Positions 27,259-35,820 of a DNA stretch of 64,000 nucleotides are shown here, one piece after another. The translations under genes and the position numbers were made by a program. Under the pieces are notes generated by a model, which saw only the letters and a list, made by a program, of their open reading frames with translations, had not been told where the DNA came from and ran no database searches. This stretch comes from Mycobacterium interjectum (GTDB taxonomy: Bacteria > Actinomycetota > Actinomycetes > Mycobacteriales > Mycobacteriaceae). Positions within the stretch are counted from its first letter, which is position 1, and each line of letters starts with the position of its first letter. The DNA lies in the NCBI RefSeq assembly GCF_900078675.2, contig NZ_LT546237.1, positions 1,032,708-1,096,707 on the forward strand, written 5' to 3'.

Positions 27259-27900
27259 ATGGCTGCCGCCGGTTCTGAGCGCCTCGACACCAAAGCCCGC
27301 CGCGCTGCGCAGGCTGAGGCCACCCGTGCAGCGTTGATCGACGCTGCACGTGACCTTTTCGTCGAGAAGGGCTACCACGACACCGGGACCGAAGAGATCG
27401 TGCTGGCCGCCGGTGTGGGCACGCGCGGAGCGCTGTATCACCACTTCACCGACAAGCAGGCTCTTTTCGAGGCCGTCTTCCTGACGGTCGAAGAAGAACT
27501 CGTGATGGCGGCAGCGCAGAAGCTCACCGGCGATGCGGATCTGTCGGCGCTGGACGTGCTGCGGCGCGGCCTGCTCGGCTTCCTCGACGCCTCCCTGACC
27601 AAGCCCGTGCAACGGATCCTGCTCATCGACGGACCGGTGGTGCTGGGCTGGCAGCGCTGGCGCGAGCTGGAAAGCCGCTACGGCCTGGGCGCTATCCACG
27701 CCATGCTGCACCGCGCCGCCGACGAGGGTGACCTAGCCACGGCACTGTCGATCGACGTGCTCGCGCATCTGCTGCTCGCGGCCGCCGACGAGGCCGCACT
27801 GTTCATCGCCAACGCCGCCGATCAGGTCGCAGCGCGCGATCGAGCGGTGCACACCCTGGATGCACTCGTCGAAGGGTTGCGCAACACCGACCGCGAATGA
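27259..27900 (+). CDS. TetR-family regulator
   Basis: TetR protein of 213 residues with helix-turn-helix LIDAARDLFVEKGYHDTGTE and AGVGTRGALYHHFTDKQALF. The ligand domain is of ordinary length. The ATG at 27259 follows a GTG at 27256, and either could start. Two palindromes flank the gene: 27220-27234 at its front and 27908-27924 at its back, before the next hydrolase gene. It likely represses the divergent epoxide-hydrolase-like gene, itself, and the hydrolase/methyltransferase pair downstream. Confidence 0.85.
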   Translation: MAAAGSERLDTKARRAAQAEATRAALIDAARDLFVEKGYHDTGTEEIVLAAGVGTRGALYHHFTDKQALFEAVFLTVEEELVMAAAQKLTGDADLSALDVLRRGLLGFLDASLTKPVQRILLIDGPVVLGWQRWRELESRYGLGAIHAMLHRAADEGDLATALSIDVLAHLLLAAADEAALFIANAADQVAARDRAVHTLDALVEGLRNTDRE

Positions 27901-27907
27901 TTGACCC

Positions 27908-27924
27908 ACATACAGCCTGTATGT
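27908..27924 (+). promoter_or_regulatory. 17-bp palindrome upstream of hydrolase/methyltransferase pair
   Basis: ACATACAG, one base, CTGTATGT: perfect 8-base arms. It shares the TACAG and TGTA elements with the operator at 27220-27234, and it overlaps TTGACC at 27901-27906, which could be a -35 element. It is placed 59 bases before the hydrolase start. Confidence 0.6.
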
Positions 27925-27982
27925 AGGCTCGCACGTCACGCGGGCAGATCTCATGGACAAAGCTGCCGGCAAAGGAGGCGTG

Positions 27983-28819
27983 ATGGGCAACAGCTGCACC
28001 GTGGATGGCGCAGTCATCGACTTCACCGACACCGGATCGGGGCCAGTCGTGGTGTTCGTGCACGGCGTTTACGTCGGCGGGGCGATTTGGCAGCGGGTGG
28101 TGGCGGCGCTGGGGGGGCGGGTGCGCTGCATCGTGCCGACCTGGCCGCTGGGTGCCCATCTGCCGGTCGGTCGCGATGTCGATCTGGGTGCCGGCGCCGC
28201 GGCGAGGCGCATCGTGGCCTTTCTCGACCAGCTCGACCTACACGATGTCACGGTGGTGGCCAACGACACCGGCGGCGGGCTGGTGCTGGCCGCGCTGGGC
28301 GACCCCTCGCTGGACGTGTCGCGCATCGCCAGCCTGGTCTTCACTAACTGTGACAGCTACGAGCACTTCCCGCCTGGCCAGTTCAAGCTCGTCGTGCAGT
28401 TGTGCCGACGAAGTCCCGCGGTGGGCCGAGCGATGCTCGCCATGCTGGCCAGCCCGGTGGGTCAGAAGGTGTTCCTGCGGGCGGTGTGTCGCACGCGACT
28501 GTCCGCGGGAGAACGCGCCGAGCTGTTCGGTGCCTTCCTGACCAACAAGTCCACGCGTGCGCAAGCCGCCACCGTCACCGCGTCGTTGGATCCGGCGCTG
28601 ACCCTGCGGGCGGTCGACGCGATCCAGCGCTTCGACAAGCCGGTGGCCGTGGTGTGGGGAACCGAGGACAAATTGTTTCCCTTCTCCGATGCCGAGCGGC
28701 TCGCCCGTGACTTCCCCCGGGCCACGCTCATCACGATTCCGCACAGTCTCGCTTACGTGATGATCGATGCACCCCAGGAGCTGGCCAGCGCCATCGTCGA
28801 CATCGCGGCGGCGTCATGA
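27983..28819 (+). CDS. alpha/beta hydrolase with aspartate nucleophile
   Basis: Hydrolase of 278 residues. The ATG at 27983 is chosen over 27953 for its AAAGGAGG ribosome site. The HG oxyanion motif is FVHGVYVGG. The nucleophile elbow is ANDTGGG, with Asp rather than Ser, as in haloalkane dehalogenases and epoxide hydrolases. The acid is likely in GTEDKLFP and the histidine in PHSLAYVMID. An Asp nucleophile predicts hydrolysis of an epoxide or carbon-halogen bond instead of an ester. It overlaps the next gene by four bases, and with the nearby limonene-epoxide-hydrolase-like protein it points to epoxide chemistry in this unit. Confidence 0.8.
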   Translation: MGNSCTVDGAVIDFTDTGSGPVVVFVHGVYVGGAIWQRVVAALGGRVRCIVPTWPLGAHLPVGRDVDLGAGAAARRIVAFLDQLDLHDVTVVANDTGGGLVLAALGDPSLDVSRIASLVFTNCDSYEHFPPGQFKLVVQLCRRSPAVGRAMLAMLASPVGQKVFLRAVCRTRLSAGERAELFGAFLTNKSTRAQAATVTASLDPALTLRAVDAIQRFDKPVAVVWGTEDKLFPFSDAERLARDFPRATLITIPHSLAYVMIDAPQELASAIVDIAAAS

Positions 28820-29763
28820 CCGGCAACAACAGCTGGGATGTCACCACCAATCTCGGAACCACCGCGCTGGGGGTGGCGGCTCAGCGGGCCGCCGAGACGG
28901 CCCAGAATGATCCGCTGTTTCGTGACGAGTTCGCCGCTGTGCTGGTCGCGGCCGTCGAGGAGCCCGGTTGGCAGATGATGGCCTCCGGTGACCTGTCCTG
29001 GATGGGTCCCGAAGATGACAACGGCCGCCGGGCAGCCACGAGCGGGCGCGATTACGTCGCCAGCAGAACCGTGCACTTCGACGACTTCCTCGCCGCCGCC
29101 GTCACCGCGGGAATCCGTCAGGTGGTCATCCTCGCTGCCGGTCTGGATGCCCGGTCCTATCGCCTGAACAGCCTGTCCGGGGTGGTGGTCTACGAAGTGG
29201 ATCAACCCAATGTCCTGGGTTTCAAGCACACCGTGTTGCGGGCGCATGGCGCGGTGCCGGTGGCGGATATGCGTGCGGTGCCGGTCGATCTTCGCGACGA
29301 CGAGTGGCCCTCAACGCTGAGCTCGGCGGGCTTTGATGCCTCGGCGTCCACGGCGTGGCTGGTCGAAGGGCTGCTTCCGTACCTGTCGTCTGCCGATCAG
29401 GAGCACCTCTTCGACCGGGTACTCGGGCTCAGCGCCGAGGGTAGCTGTATCGGAGCGGACGCCTATCCCAGTGCGTCGACTCATCTCGGTGAGGATCGGA
29501 TGAGCAGCTGGCGGCAGGGGGCCGCTGAGATCCGCGACAAGATCGGCGTCACCATGGACGTGGCGGCCTACATCAAGCACGAGGACCTCACCGACATTGC
29601 CGATTGGCTTGCGCGCCGCGGATGGATCGTCGACGCCCTCGACAGCCGCGAGCTGATGGCGCGCCTCGGGCGCGCTCTGCCTGCCGACCTGATCGGTGTC
29701 CTTCCGATCAGCTCCCTGATCACCGCCACAATGCCTCCGGGATCTGCCCTGACCAGCCCATGA
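28816..29763 (+). CDS. TIGR00027-type SAM-dependent methyltransferase
   Basis: 315-residue protein of the large mycobacterial methyltransferase family related to leucine carboxyl methyltransferases. The SAM-binding motif is VVILAAGLDARSYRL, then VYEVDQPNVLGFK, then WLVEGLLPYLSSADQEHLF; the last is the family's signature region. The start ATG overlaps the hydrolase stop. The family probably O-methylates acids or hydroxyls of lipids; a substrate in this unit is unknown. It converges on the TetR gene that follows on the other strand. Confidence 0.85.
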   Translation: MTGNNSWDVTTNLGTTALGVAAQRAAETAQNDPLFRDEFAAVLVAAVEEPGWQMMASGDLSWMGPEDDNGRRAATSGRDYVASRTVHFDDFLAAAVTAGIRQVVILAAGLDARSYRLNSLSGVVVYEVDQPNVLGFKHTVLRAHGAVPVADMRAVPVDLRDDEWPSTLSSAGFDASASTAWLVEGLLPYLSSADQEHLFDRVLGLSAEGSCIGADAYPSASTHLGEDRMSSWRQGAAEIRDKIGVTMDVAAYIKHEDLTDIADWLARRGWIVDALDSRELMARLGRALPADLIGVLPISSLITATMPPGSALTSP

Positions 29764-29837
29764 CGTCTACAGCCGCATTTCGTGACTGGTCACCGCGGTG
29801 ATTCATTCGGCATGTTCGGTCGCGCCGTTCTTGGCTT

Positions 29838-30503
29838 TCAGTCGCAGCGATGCAGGAAACCGTGCAGGATCGCTTGGACGAGTTCGTCGACGATCGCCTC
29901 ACGGGAAGGCTGGTTGGCCCCGAAGAAGGTCGAGCGCAAAGCGACCATGCCGGCGATCGTTGCGACCGTGGTGTGCGCGGGCAGGTCGGGCCGGCCGGCC
30001 CGCAACCCGCGCAGACGCATGCCCTCAGCGCTGATCTGACCGAGCACGCCGAGCGCCCGTGTGATGTCGGCGATACCCGCGTCGGTGATCTCGTCCTCGC
30101 TGAGCGTCTCCGATGCGACGAGCGTCAGCAGAAGCCCTCGATGTTCGACGACCACGTCGTAGAGCTGTCCGACGAAATGTCTTGCCAATTCCTCTTCGTC
30201 GGTTTCGTCGGGGACCACTGATTGCCACGTTCGGCCGAATTCGTCGACGAAATCGGTGAACGGTAGGACGAGGGCTTCCCGGAACAGTCCGGCTTTTGAG
30301 CCGAAGTTGCGGAACAGCAGGTACTCGTTAACGTCAGCGGCTTCGGCGATCTCGCGTGTCGTGGTGCTGCGGTAGTCCTTGCGAGCGAACAGCTCACGCG
30401 CGGCATCCAGGAGAAGTCGGCGCGGCTCACCGCGGGGCCGGCGCAGGGCCTGTACCGGCGCATCTGCCGTTGCCCGATCCTTGGCGGACGGTCGCTGGGG
30501 CAC
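29838..30503 (-). CDS. TetR-family regulator
   Basis: TetR protein of 221 residues. The GTG at 30503 has AAGGAGAG eight bases upstream; an ATG at 30548 has no such site. The helix-turn-helix is LLLDAARELFARKDYRSTTTRE and ADVNEYLLFRNFGSKAGLF. It is divergent from the AveC-like/P450 operon, and the palindrome at 30577-30592 lies between them. It probably represses that operon and itself. Confidence 0.85.
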   Translation of the reverse strand: MPQRPSAKDRATADAPVQALRRPRGEPRRLLLDAARELFARKDYRSTTTREIAEAADVNEYLLFRNFGSKAGLFREALVLPFTDFVDEFGRTWQSVVPDETDEEELARHFVGQLYDVVVEHRGLLLTLVASETLSEDEITDAGIADITRALGVLGQISAEGMRLRGLRAGRPDLPAHTTVATIAGMVALRSTFFGANQPSREAIVDELVQAILHGFLHRCD

Positions 30504-30576
30504 GGTTGTTCTCTCCTTGGACCGCGCTGAGCGGTTGATGGCATTCACGATAGTCGGCCTTGACCAACCGCCTTAG

Positions 30577-30592
30577 AATAGTGTCCACTATT
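30577..30592 (+). promoter_or_regulatory. palindromic operator of AveC-like/P450 operon
   Basis: AATAGTG, two bases, CACTATT: perfect 7-base arms. It overlaps a TAGAAT that could act as a -10 box for the rightward operon, so bound TetR would block polymerase. It is 74 bases from the TetR start. Confidence 0.65.
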
Positions 30593-30631
30593 AACGCGGT
30601 CGTGGTGCTGGTTTGGCGAAAGGGTGTGGGT

Positions 30632-30748
30632 GTGGGCGCAGTCATCATGCTCGGCACGCTGCTCGGGTTGATCATCGTGATCTTCGGGCTGGTCTGTTAT
30701 TTCGACCCCGAAGCGCGCCGCCGTTCGGGTCAAGAAACTACGTCATGA
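30632..30748 (+). CDS. 38-residue single-helix membrane protein ahead of AveC-like gene
   Basis: Begins at the GTG at 30632 behind AAAGGG and encodes one transmembrane helix (LGTLLGLIIVIFGLVCYF) followed by a short charged tail. Its TGA overlaps the ATG of the AveC-like gene (ATGA), so the two are translated together. Small partners of this kind often assemble with a larger membrane protein. It has no recognised family. The spacing and hydrophobic pattern support it, but the short length leaves doubt. Confidence 0.5.
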   Translation: MGAVIMLGTLLGLIIVIFGLVCYFDPEARRRSGQETTS

Positions 30749-31530
30749 CGACCGAGCTGACGCCGTTGCTGACGGCGGCCAATGCCTTCGGCTGGCTGAG
30801 CGGCATCGGGTTCACCGTCACCGGGATCTACCTGAGCGTTCGCCGCCGCCGGTTGCACCCGCTGCTTCTGCTGTGCATCTCGGCGATCTCGTTCTCATGG
30901 ATCGAAGCCCCGTATGACTGGGCGATGTATGCGCAATTTCCGCCGGCACTTCCACGCATGCCGTCGTGGTGGCCGTTGAACATGACCTGGGGTGGGCTGC
31001 CCTCGTCGGTGCCCCTAGGGTACATCGGCTACTTCTGCATTCCGGCCGTCGTCGGCGCCGCACTGGGGCGCGGGCTGAGCGCACGGTTCAACTGGCGCAG
31101 GCCGATCACGCTGCTGGCCGTGGGCCTGGCCGTCGGGTTCTGCTGGGCCTTGCTGTTCAACGGGGGCCTGGGCGCCCGGATCGGCGTCTTCTACTACGCC
31201 TTCGTGATCCCCGGACTGGGACTGTTTGAGGGGACCCTGCACCAGTACCCGATCTATGACGCTGTCGCGATGGGTATTCAGATGATGGTCTTCACCTATC
31301 TGGTGGGCCGCACGGATGCGCAAGGCCGCAATGTCATCGAGATGTGGGCCGACCGGCTCTCGAAAACCAAGGTGCAGTCGGCAGTGCTGGCTGTCGTCGC
31401 GGTCATCGTCATCGGAAACGTGCTCTACGGCAGCCTTTTCGCACCCCACCTCGTGACCAAACACATGGGTTACGTGACCTCGGGTCCCGATGCGCAATTG
31501 TTCCCTGGCGTGCCGAACCAACCCAGGTAG
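30745..31530 (+). CDS. AveC-like (spirocyclase-family) membrane protein 3
   Basis: 261-residue membrane protein, a shorter and more distant member of the AveC-like family. It shares the layout of helices and the motifs ISFSWIEAPYDWAMY (corresponding to WQDP...NWAPYAVY), FYYAFVIPGLGLFEGT and the polar helix end. The start is ATG 30745. About six hydrophobic helices are present. It is coupled to the small membrane protein before it and lies 13 bases ahead of a P450, so the three form one operon under the TetR at 29838. Pairing an AveC-like protein with a P450 suggests that the two act on the same molecule. Confidence 0.75.
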   Translation: MTTELTPLLTAANAFGWLSGIGFTVTGIYLSVRRRRLHPLLLLCISAISFSWIEAPYDWAMYAQFPPALPRMPSWWPLNMTWGGLPSSVPLGYIGYFCIPAVVGAALGRGLSARFNWRRPITLLAVGLAVGFCWALLFNGGLGARIGVFYYAFVIPGLGLFEGTLHQYPIYDAVAMGIQMMVFTYLVGRTDAQGRNVIEMWADRLSKTKVQSAVLAVVAVIVIGNVLYGSLFAPHLVTKHMGYVTSGPDAQLFPGVPNQPR

Positions 31531-31543
31531 TGAAAGAGGATCT

Positions 31544-32746
31544 GTGATCAGCAATCAAACCGCGGGGCTGTACTACGACCCGTTCGACTTCGATATCGAC
31601 GATGATCCGTATCCGGTGTGGAAACGGATGCGGGCCGAAGCCCCGTTGTATTTCAACGACAAGTACAACTTCTATGCGCTCAGTCGCTACGACGACGTGG
31701 CGCGTGCTCTGCCCGATTGGCACACGTATCGCTCGGGACGGGGTACGACCGCCGACATATTGTTCAGTGGCATCGACGTACCGCCGGGCATCTTGTTGTT
31801 CGAGGATCCGCCGCTGCATGATCTGCACCGGCGCTTGTTGTCTCGAGTCTTCACCCCTCGGCGGATGCTGGCCGTAGAAAGCCTGGTGCGCGGTTTCTGT
31901 TCGCGCGCACTGGATCCGCTTCGCGACGCGGACGGGTTCGACTTCGTCGTTGATCTCGGCGCGATCATGCCGATGCGCACGATCGGCTACCTGTTGGGTA
32001 TCCCCGAAGAAGGCCAGCAGCAGATCCGTGATCGCAATGACAAGAGCATCACGGTCGGCGCATCGGAGGCAGCCGGCGGTGTCAGCCCGACGATCTTCGA
32101 GGATGCGATCGCCATGTTCGCCGAATACATCGAGTGGAGGGCGACACATCCATCCGATGACCTGATGACAGATCTGCTCAACGCAGAGGTAGAAGACCAA
32201 GACGGATCACGGCGCCGGCTCGAACGCGCTGAAGTGCTCGCCTATACCGCGATGATCGCCGGCGCCGGAAACGAAACCACCGCTCGGCTCATTGGATTCA
32301 TGGGCCAGCTGCTCGGCGAGCATCCAGATCAGCGACGCGAACTCGCCGCGGATTCCTCTCTGATCCCCTCGGCGGTGGAGGAGACGCTGCGCTACGAGCC
32401 GCCATCACCGGTACAGGCACGCTACGTCGCTCGCGACGTCGAGCTCTACGGTGACACCGTAGCAGAGGGGTCATACATGTTGCTGCTCAACGGATCTGCC
32501 AATCGTGACGAGACGCGATTCACTGACCCCGACCGTTACGACATCCACCGCAAAGGCGGTCATCTCAGTTTTGGACAAGGACTGCACTTTTGTCTTGGCT
32601 CAGCCCTAGCGCGACTCGAGGCACGCGTCGCCTTCGAGGAGGTCCTCAAGCGATGGACTGACTGGACCGTCGACTACGACAACGCAAGCAGAGCCCACAC
32701 CTCCAGCGTCCGAGGATGGGCACGCCTTCCGGTCACAACCGTTTAG
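31544..32746 (+). CDS. cytochrome P450
   Basis: P450 of 400 residues from the GTG at 31544, which has AGAGGA upstream; the ATG further back would overlap the AveC-like gene. The I-helix is AGAGNETT (241-246 for the last six), ExxR is in EETLR (279-283), and the heme loop SFGQGLHFCLG has the cysteine at 350. All catalytic features are intact. Asparagine in place of the usual His/Asp/Met before ETT occurs in some bacterial families. It follows the third AveC-like gene in the same operon. Confidence 0.9.
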   Translation: MISNQTAGLYYDPFDFDIDDDPYPVWKRMRAEAPLYFNDKYNFYALSRYDDVARALPDWHTYRSGRGTTADILFSGIDVPPGILLFEDPPLHDLHRRLLSRVFTPRRMLAVESLVRGFCSRALDPLRDADGFDFVVDLGAIMPMRTIGYLLGIPEEGQQQIRDRNDKSITVGASEAAGGVSPTIFEDAIAMFAEYIEWRATHPSDDLMTDLLNAEVEDQDGSRRRLERAEVLAYTAMIAGAGNETTARLIGFMGQLLGEHPDQRRELAADSSLIPSAVEETLRYEPPSPVQARYVARDVELYGDTVAEGSYMLLLNGSANRDETRFTDPDRYDIHRKGGHLSFGQGLHFCLGSALARLEARVAFEEVLKRWTDWTVDYDNASRAHTSSVRGWARLPVTTV

Positions 32747-33251
32747 CCCGCTCGCGCCGAGCTGCACAGCTTGAAACGGCGCTGCAGTCTTTACGGGAAG
32801 GCGATCCGCGGTGTGTCTCTACGAAACCGTGTGCCGAGCGCCGGGCGGCCAACGGGGCGCGGATTGGCTCGTGCCCGAGCGCCTGGGGCCGACCATCGCA
32901 CAGTGGATGAGTCTCTACACCTAGAGGCTGCGGCTGCGGCCCACCGACAAATTGGGCGGTTAGTAGGCACTGGCCCATATGTTTTCGCCAGGCAGAGCGC
33001 CACAACAGCTGCCCGGTTCAATATGCTGCGTGGGCGATAGTGGCTGTGGATGCCACGTTGCGGCCCGCGCAGTCACCGAAGGATCAGTAAATACATCCGC
33101 GAGCACGGTCGACCAAATATTTGTCCGCACTTATCCCGTCCGGGTCAGATATGACCATTGCAAACCGGTATGAAGGGCTGAGGCCACCTGTTCTTGAACC
33201 AAATATATGTTCTGGTTACAGTGCCTGAGGAAGCCGAGAAAAGGGCGGGTA
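32747..33251. other. non-coding interval with AT-rich palindromic sites
   Basis: About 500 bases with no convincing gene. Near the end are two regulator-like sites: GACCAAATATTTGTC at 33110-33124 (with core palindrome CAAATATTTG) and ACCAAATATATGTTCTGGTT at about 33198-33217. The second resembles the CCAGAAT/TCTGGTG operator of the upstream clusters. They would control the esterase gene that follows. Confidence 0.45.
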
Positions 33252-34385
33252 ATGATAGTGAAGCTTCGTTTACAGCCAGGGCTCCCCCGTAGTACGCCAG
33301 GGGACGCTGCGGCACACAGGCAGCCCAACGGCCGCTCCGCCGCGATGACCAACACGGCGCTTCGTATCGGTGTCATGGTCATGCCATGGATTCCGCCGTG
33401 GCTCAAATGCCTCCTCGCTGGCCGTAGAAGGGTCACCATCGACGGCAACACCCTTGACAGCACGCTGCAGTTAATACTGGCCGCCCAACTGCGCACACGC
33501 ACTGGCGGCCTGTCGGCTGCTGGCGATCCTGGAATCGCCCGCGCCCTGATGCGGAACTCGCACTCGGTGATGGGCACCCGCGTCGCCGTCCCCACCACCG
33601 ACCTCACGATTCCGGGACCCGACCGCCCCCTGCGGACGCGACACTACCGACCGATCGTCGCGGGGCCGGCCCCACTGCTTGTCTTCTTCCATGGCGGTGG
33701 TTTTGTCGTCGGCGACATTGAATCCCACGACGGACTGTGCCGGATGATCTGCAAAGACGCCGCGATACATGTTTTGTCGGTGGACTACCGGCGCGCGCCT
33801 GAACACAAGGCCCCAGCCGCGGTCGACGACTGCGTCGCGGCCTATCGCTGGGCACTTGGACACGCCGCCGAACTAGGCGCCGACCCGTCCCGAATCGGCG
33901 TCGGCGGCGACAGCGCGGGCGGAAATCTAGCGGCACTGGTCGCGCTGCGCAGCCGCGACGAGGGCATTGGGCAACCGGCGCTGCAGGTGTTGCTCTATCC
34001 GAGCCTCGACCTGTCCGCGGAAACCCGGTCGCGCATCCTGTTCTCAGACGGATTCTTCCTCTCCAAGCAGGACATGGACTGGTTCAAAGAGTTGTATCTG
34101 GACGGCGCCGGCCTTGCAGCCGACGATGCGCGGGTATCGCCACTGAAGGCCGCCGACCTATCCGGTCTGGCACCGGCCCTGGTGCTCACCGCGGGATTCG
34201 ATCCACTGCGCGACGAGGGAAACGAATACGCCACGGCGCTGCGCTCGGCCGGTGTCAGCGTAGACCACCGCCAGTTCGATGCGCTTACCCACGGCTTTGC
34301 CAGTCTCGCCCCGTTCGGCGGCGGGAGCGCGGATGCTATCGCGGCCACCATCTCGGCCATCCGCGCCCACCTCAGCCGCGGCTGA
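33252..34385 (+). CDS. HSL-family esterase/lipase, LipN-like
   Basis: Hormone-sensitive-lipase-type hydrolase of 377 residues. The ATG at 33252 with AAAAGGG upstream gives an N-terminus of the length found in mycobacterial LipN. The oxyanion motif is FFHGGGFVVG, the nucleophile serine is in G-D-S-A-G-G, the acid in AGFDPLRDEG, and the histidine in LTHGFASL. Such enzymes cleave short- to medium-chain esters; some mycobacterial members act on sterol-derived or drug esters. The gene stands alone between P450 and SDR units. Confidence 0.85.
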   Translation: MIVKLRLQPGLPRSTPGDAAAHRQPNGRSAAMTNTALRIGVMVMPWIPPWLKCLLAGRRRVTIDGNTLDSTLQLILAAQLRTRTGGLSAAGDPGIARALMRNSHSVMGTRVAVPTTDLTIPGPDRPLRTRHYRPIVAGPAPLLVFFHGGGFVVGDIESHDGLCRMICKDAAIHVLSVDYRRAPEHKAPAAVDDCVAAYRWALGHAAELGADPSRIGVGGDSAGGNLAALVALRSRDEGIGQPALQVLLYPSLDLSAETRSRILFSDGFFLSKQDMDWFKELYLDGAGLAADDARVSPLKAADLSGLAPALVLTAGFDPLRDEGNEYATALRSAGVSVDHRQFDALTHGFASLAPFGGGSADAIAATISAIRAHLSRG

Positions 34386-34596
34386 CCCGAAAACCGGCAG
34401 CTACATCGTGCCAAAGGATCCCCGCCGCTCAGCACTGCAAAACACGACTACAACCACCGTCGCCCACATTGGTGCCCTGGCGCGCCACCCACCCACCAAC
34501 CCACTACGCAGCCCCTGCGCGCACCGATGAGCGAGGGCCCCGCTCGTCGTGGATGCGCTACCTGCTGGTGAACTGCAATCGGAGGACCCATCTGTG

Positions 34597-35515
34597 ATGT
34601 CGAAGCTGGCAGTAGTGACCGGCGGGGCTGGTGGTATGGGGCTGGCCGTGGCCCATGTCATAGGTCGCCAAGTCGGAGTGCTGATCTGCGATGTCAGCCA
34701 GGATCGCCTTGACGCCGCCCAACGGGAGCTCCGCGGCGCCGGGATTGACTGTGCGCGACCCTCTGCGATGTCAGCCAGGATCGCCTTGACGCCGCCCAAC
34801 GGGAGCTCCGCGGCGCCGGGATTGACTGTGCGCGACCCTCTGCGATATCACCGATTGCCAATCGGTGAGCAAGCTCGTCGCGCGCGCTCAAGAGCTCGGA
34901 ACCGTCACCTCGGTCGTTCACACCGCCGGCGTCAGCCCGAGCATGGGATCAGCAGAGATGATCTTGCGCATCAATGCCGTCGGCACCGTTCTGATCAACA
35001 ACGCTTTCCACGACATCGCCAGCCAGGGCATGGCCCTGGTCAACGTCGCCTCCGTCGCCGGACACCAGCTCCCGGCCGTTGTTACCCCCAAGCGCCGCTA
35101 CAGGCGGTCCTTAACCGACATCGACCGGTTCCACGCAGAGCTGCTGGCGCTGTGCAAGCTGATGCCATCCGCGAGACGGCCCCAACTGGCCTACATGCTC
35201 AGTAAGAACTTCGTCATTTGGTACAGCAAGACGATCGCCGCGCAGTACGGACGCAAGGGCGCGCGCGTGGTCTCAGTCTCACCCGGCTCATTCGACACTC
35301 CCATGGGAAAGCTCGAGGAAGGAGCCGGCGCTGGCGCCCTGGCTCAGCTGGGCGCACTCAAACGCTTCGGCCGCCCATCAGAGATCGCCGAACTGCTTGC
35401 GTTTTGCGCCAGCGACAAGCCCGGATACCTCACCGGCACCGACATCATCTGCGACGGCGGTGTCATGGCCGCGATGAGGCCCAAGGACATGCTGAAACTC
35501 GCTCGCTCACAGTGA
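34597..35515 (+). pseudogene. SDR disrupted by a 77-bp tandem duplication
   Basis: Short-chain dehydrogenase with the ATG at 34597 behind GGAGGA and the cofactor motif TGGAGGMG. After LICDVSQDRLDAAQRELRGA the frame enters an exact 77-base tandem duplication (34685-34838) and is lost. The original frame resumes as LCDITDCQSVSKLVARAQEL, runs through the AGVSP region to the catalytic Y-M-L-S-K and ends normally with TGTDIICDGGVMAA at 35515. Taking out one unit alone does not restore the frame, so another one-base change near the junction is likely. Relatives include mycobacterial SDRs near 3-alpha-hydroxysteroid dehydrogenases. Confidence 0.75.
34685..34846 (+). repeat. 77-bp perfect tandem duplication
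   Basis: Unit 1 is 34685-34761 and unit 2 is 34762-34838, identical by eye, followed by eight bases of a third start. 77 is not a multiple of three. It lies wholly inside the SDR reading frame and appears recent. Confidence 0.85.
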
Positions 35516-35617
35516 CGTCCGCACAAACTGGATGGTCATAAAGCGCTCGCCGTTGTAGAAGAACTGTTCAACAGCCCGAACATCGCGGGCCGGCTTCACG
35601 TTGGTAGGTCCGGTCAT
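35507..35617 (-). CDS. 36-residue open frame, possibly a truncated gene
   Basis: Reads MTGPTNVKPARDVRAVEQFF and on to a TGA that overlaps the end of the opposing SDR. Codons look native (high GC in third positions), but there is no ribosome site and no recognised family. It may be the surviving front of a longer gene. The rest of 35518-35820 shows nothing else. Confidence 0.25.
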   Translation of the reverse strand: MTGPTNVKPARDVRAVEQFFYNGERFMTIQFVRTSL

Positions 35618-35820
35618 TGCTGAATCGTAGCCCCGTCAACACCCAGATCGTCTGTAGCGCAGGCTCGCCGGGGCTGCGGGCGCGCGCCGCTGGGACCGCT
35701 TGCCACGCATCCTGCACAGACGCTAATTCCGCCGGCTTTGCTGTGCTATGCCGCGGCAGCAAGTTAGCATGATTCGTCCAAAGCGCTGCGCAATCCGGCT
35801 AGGCAGCTCACGGGCATCGG

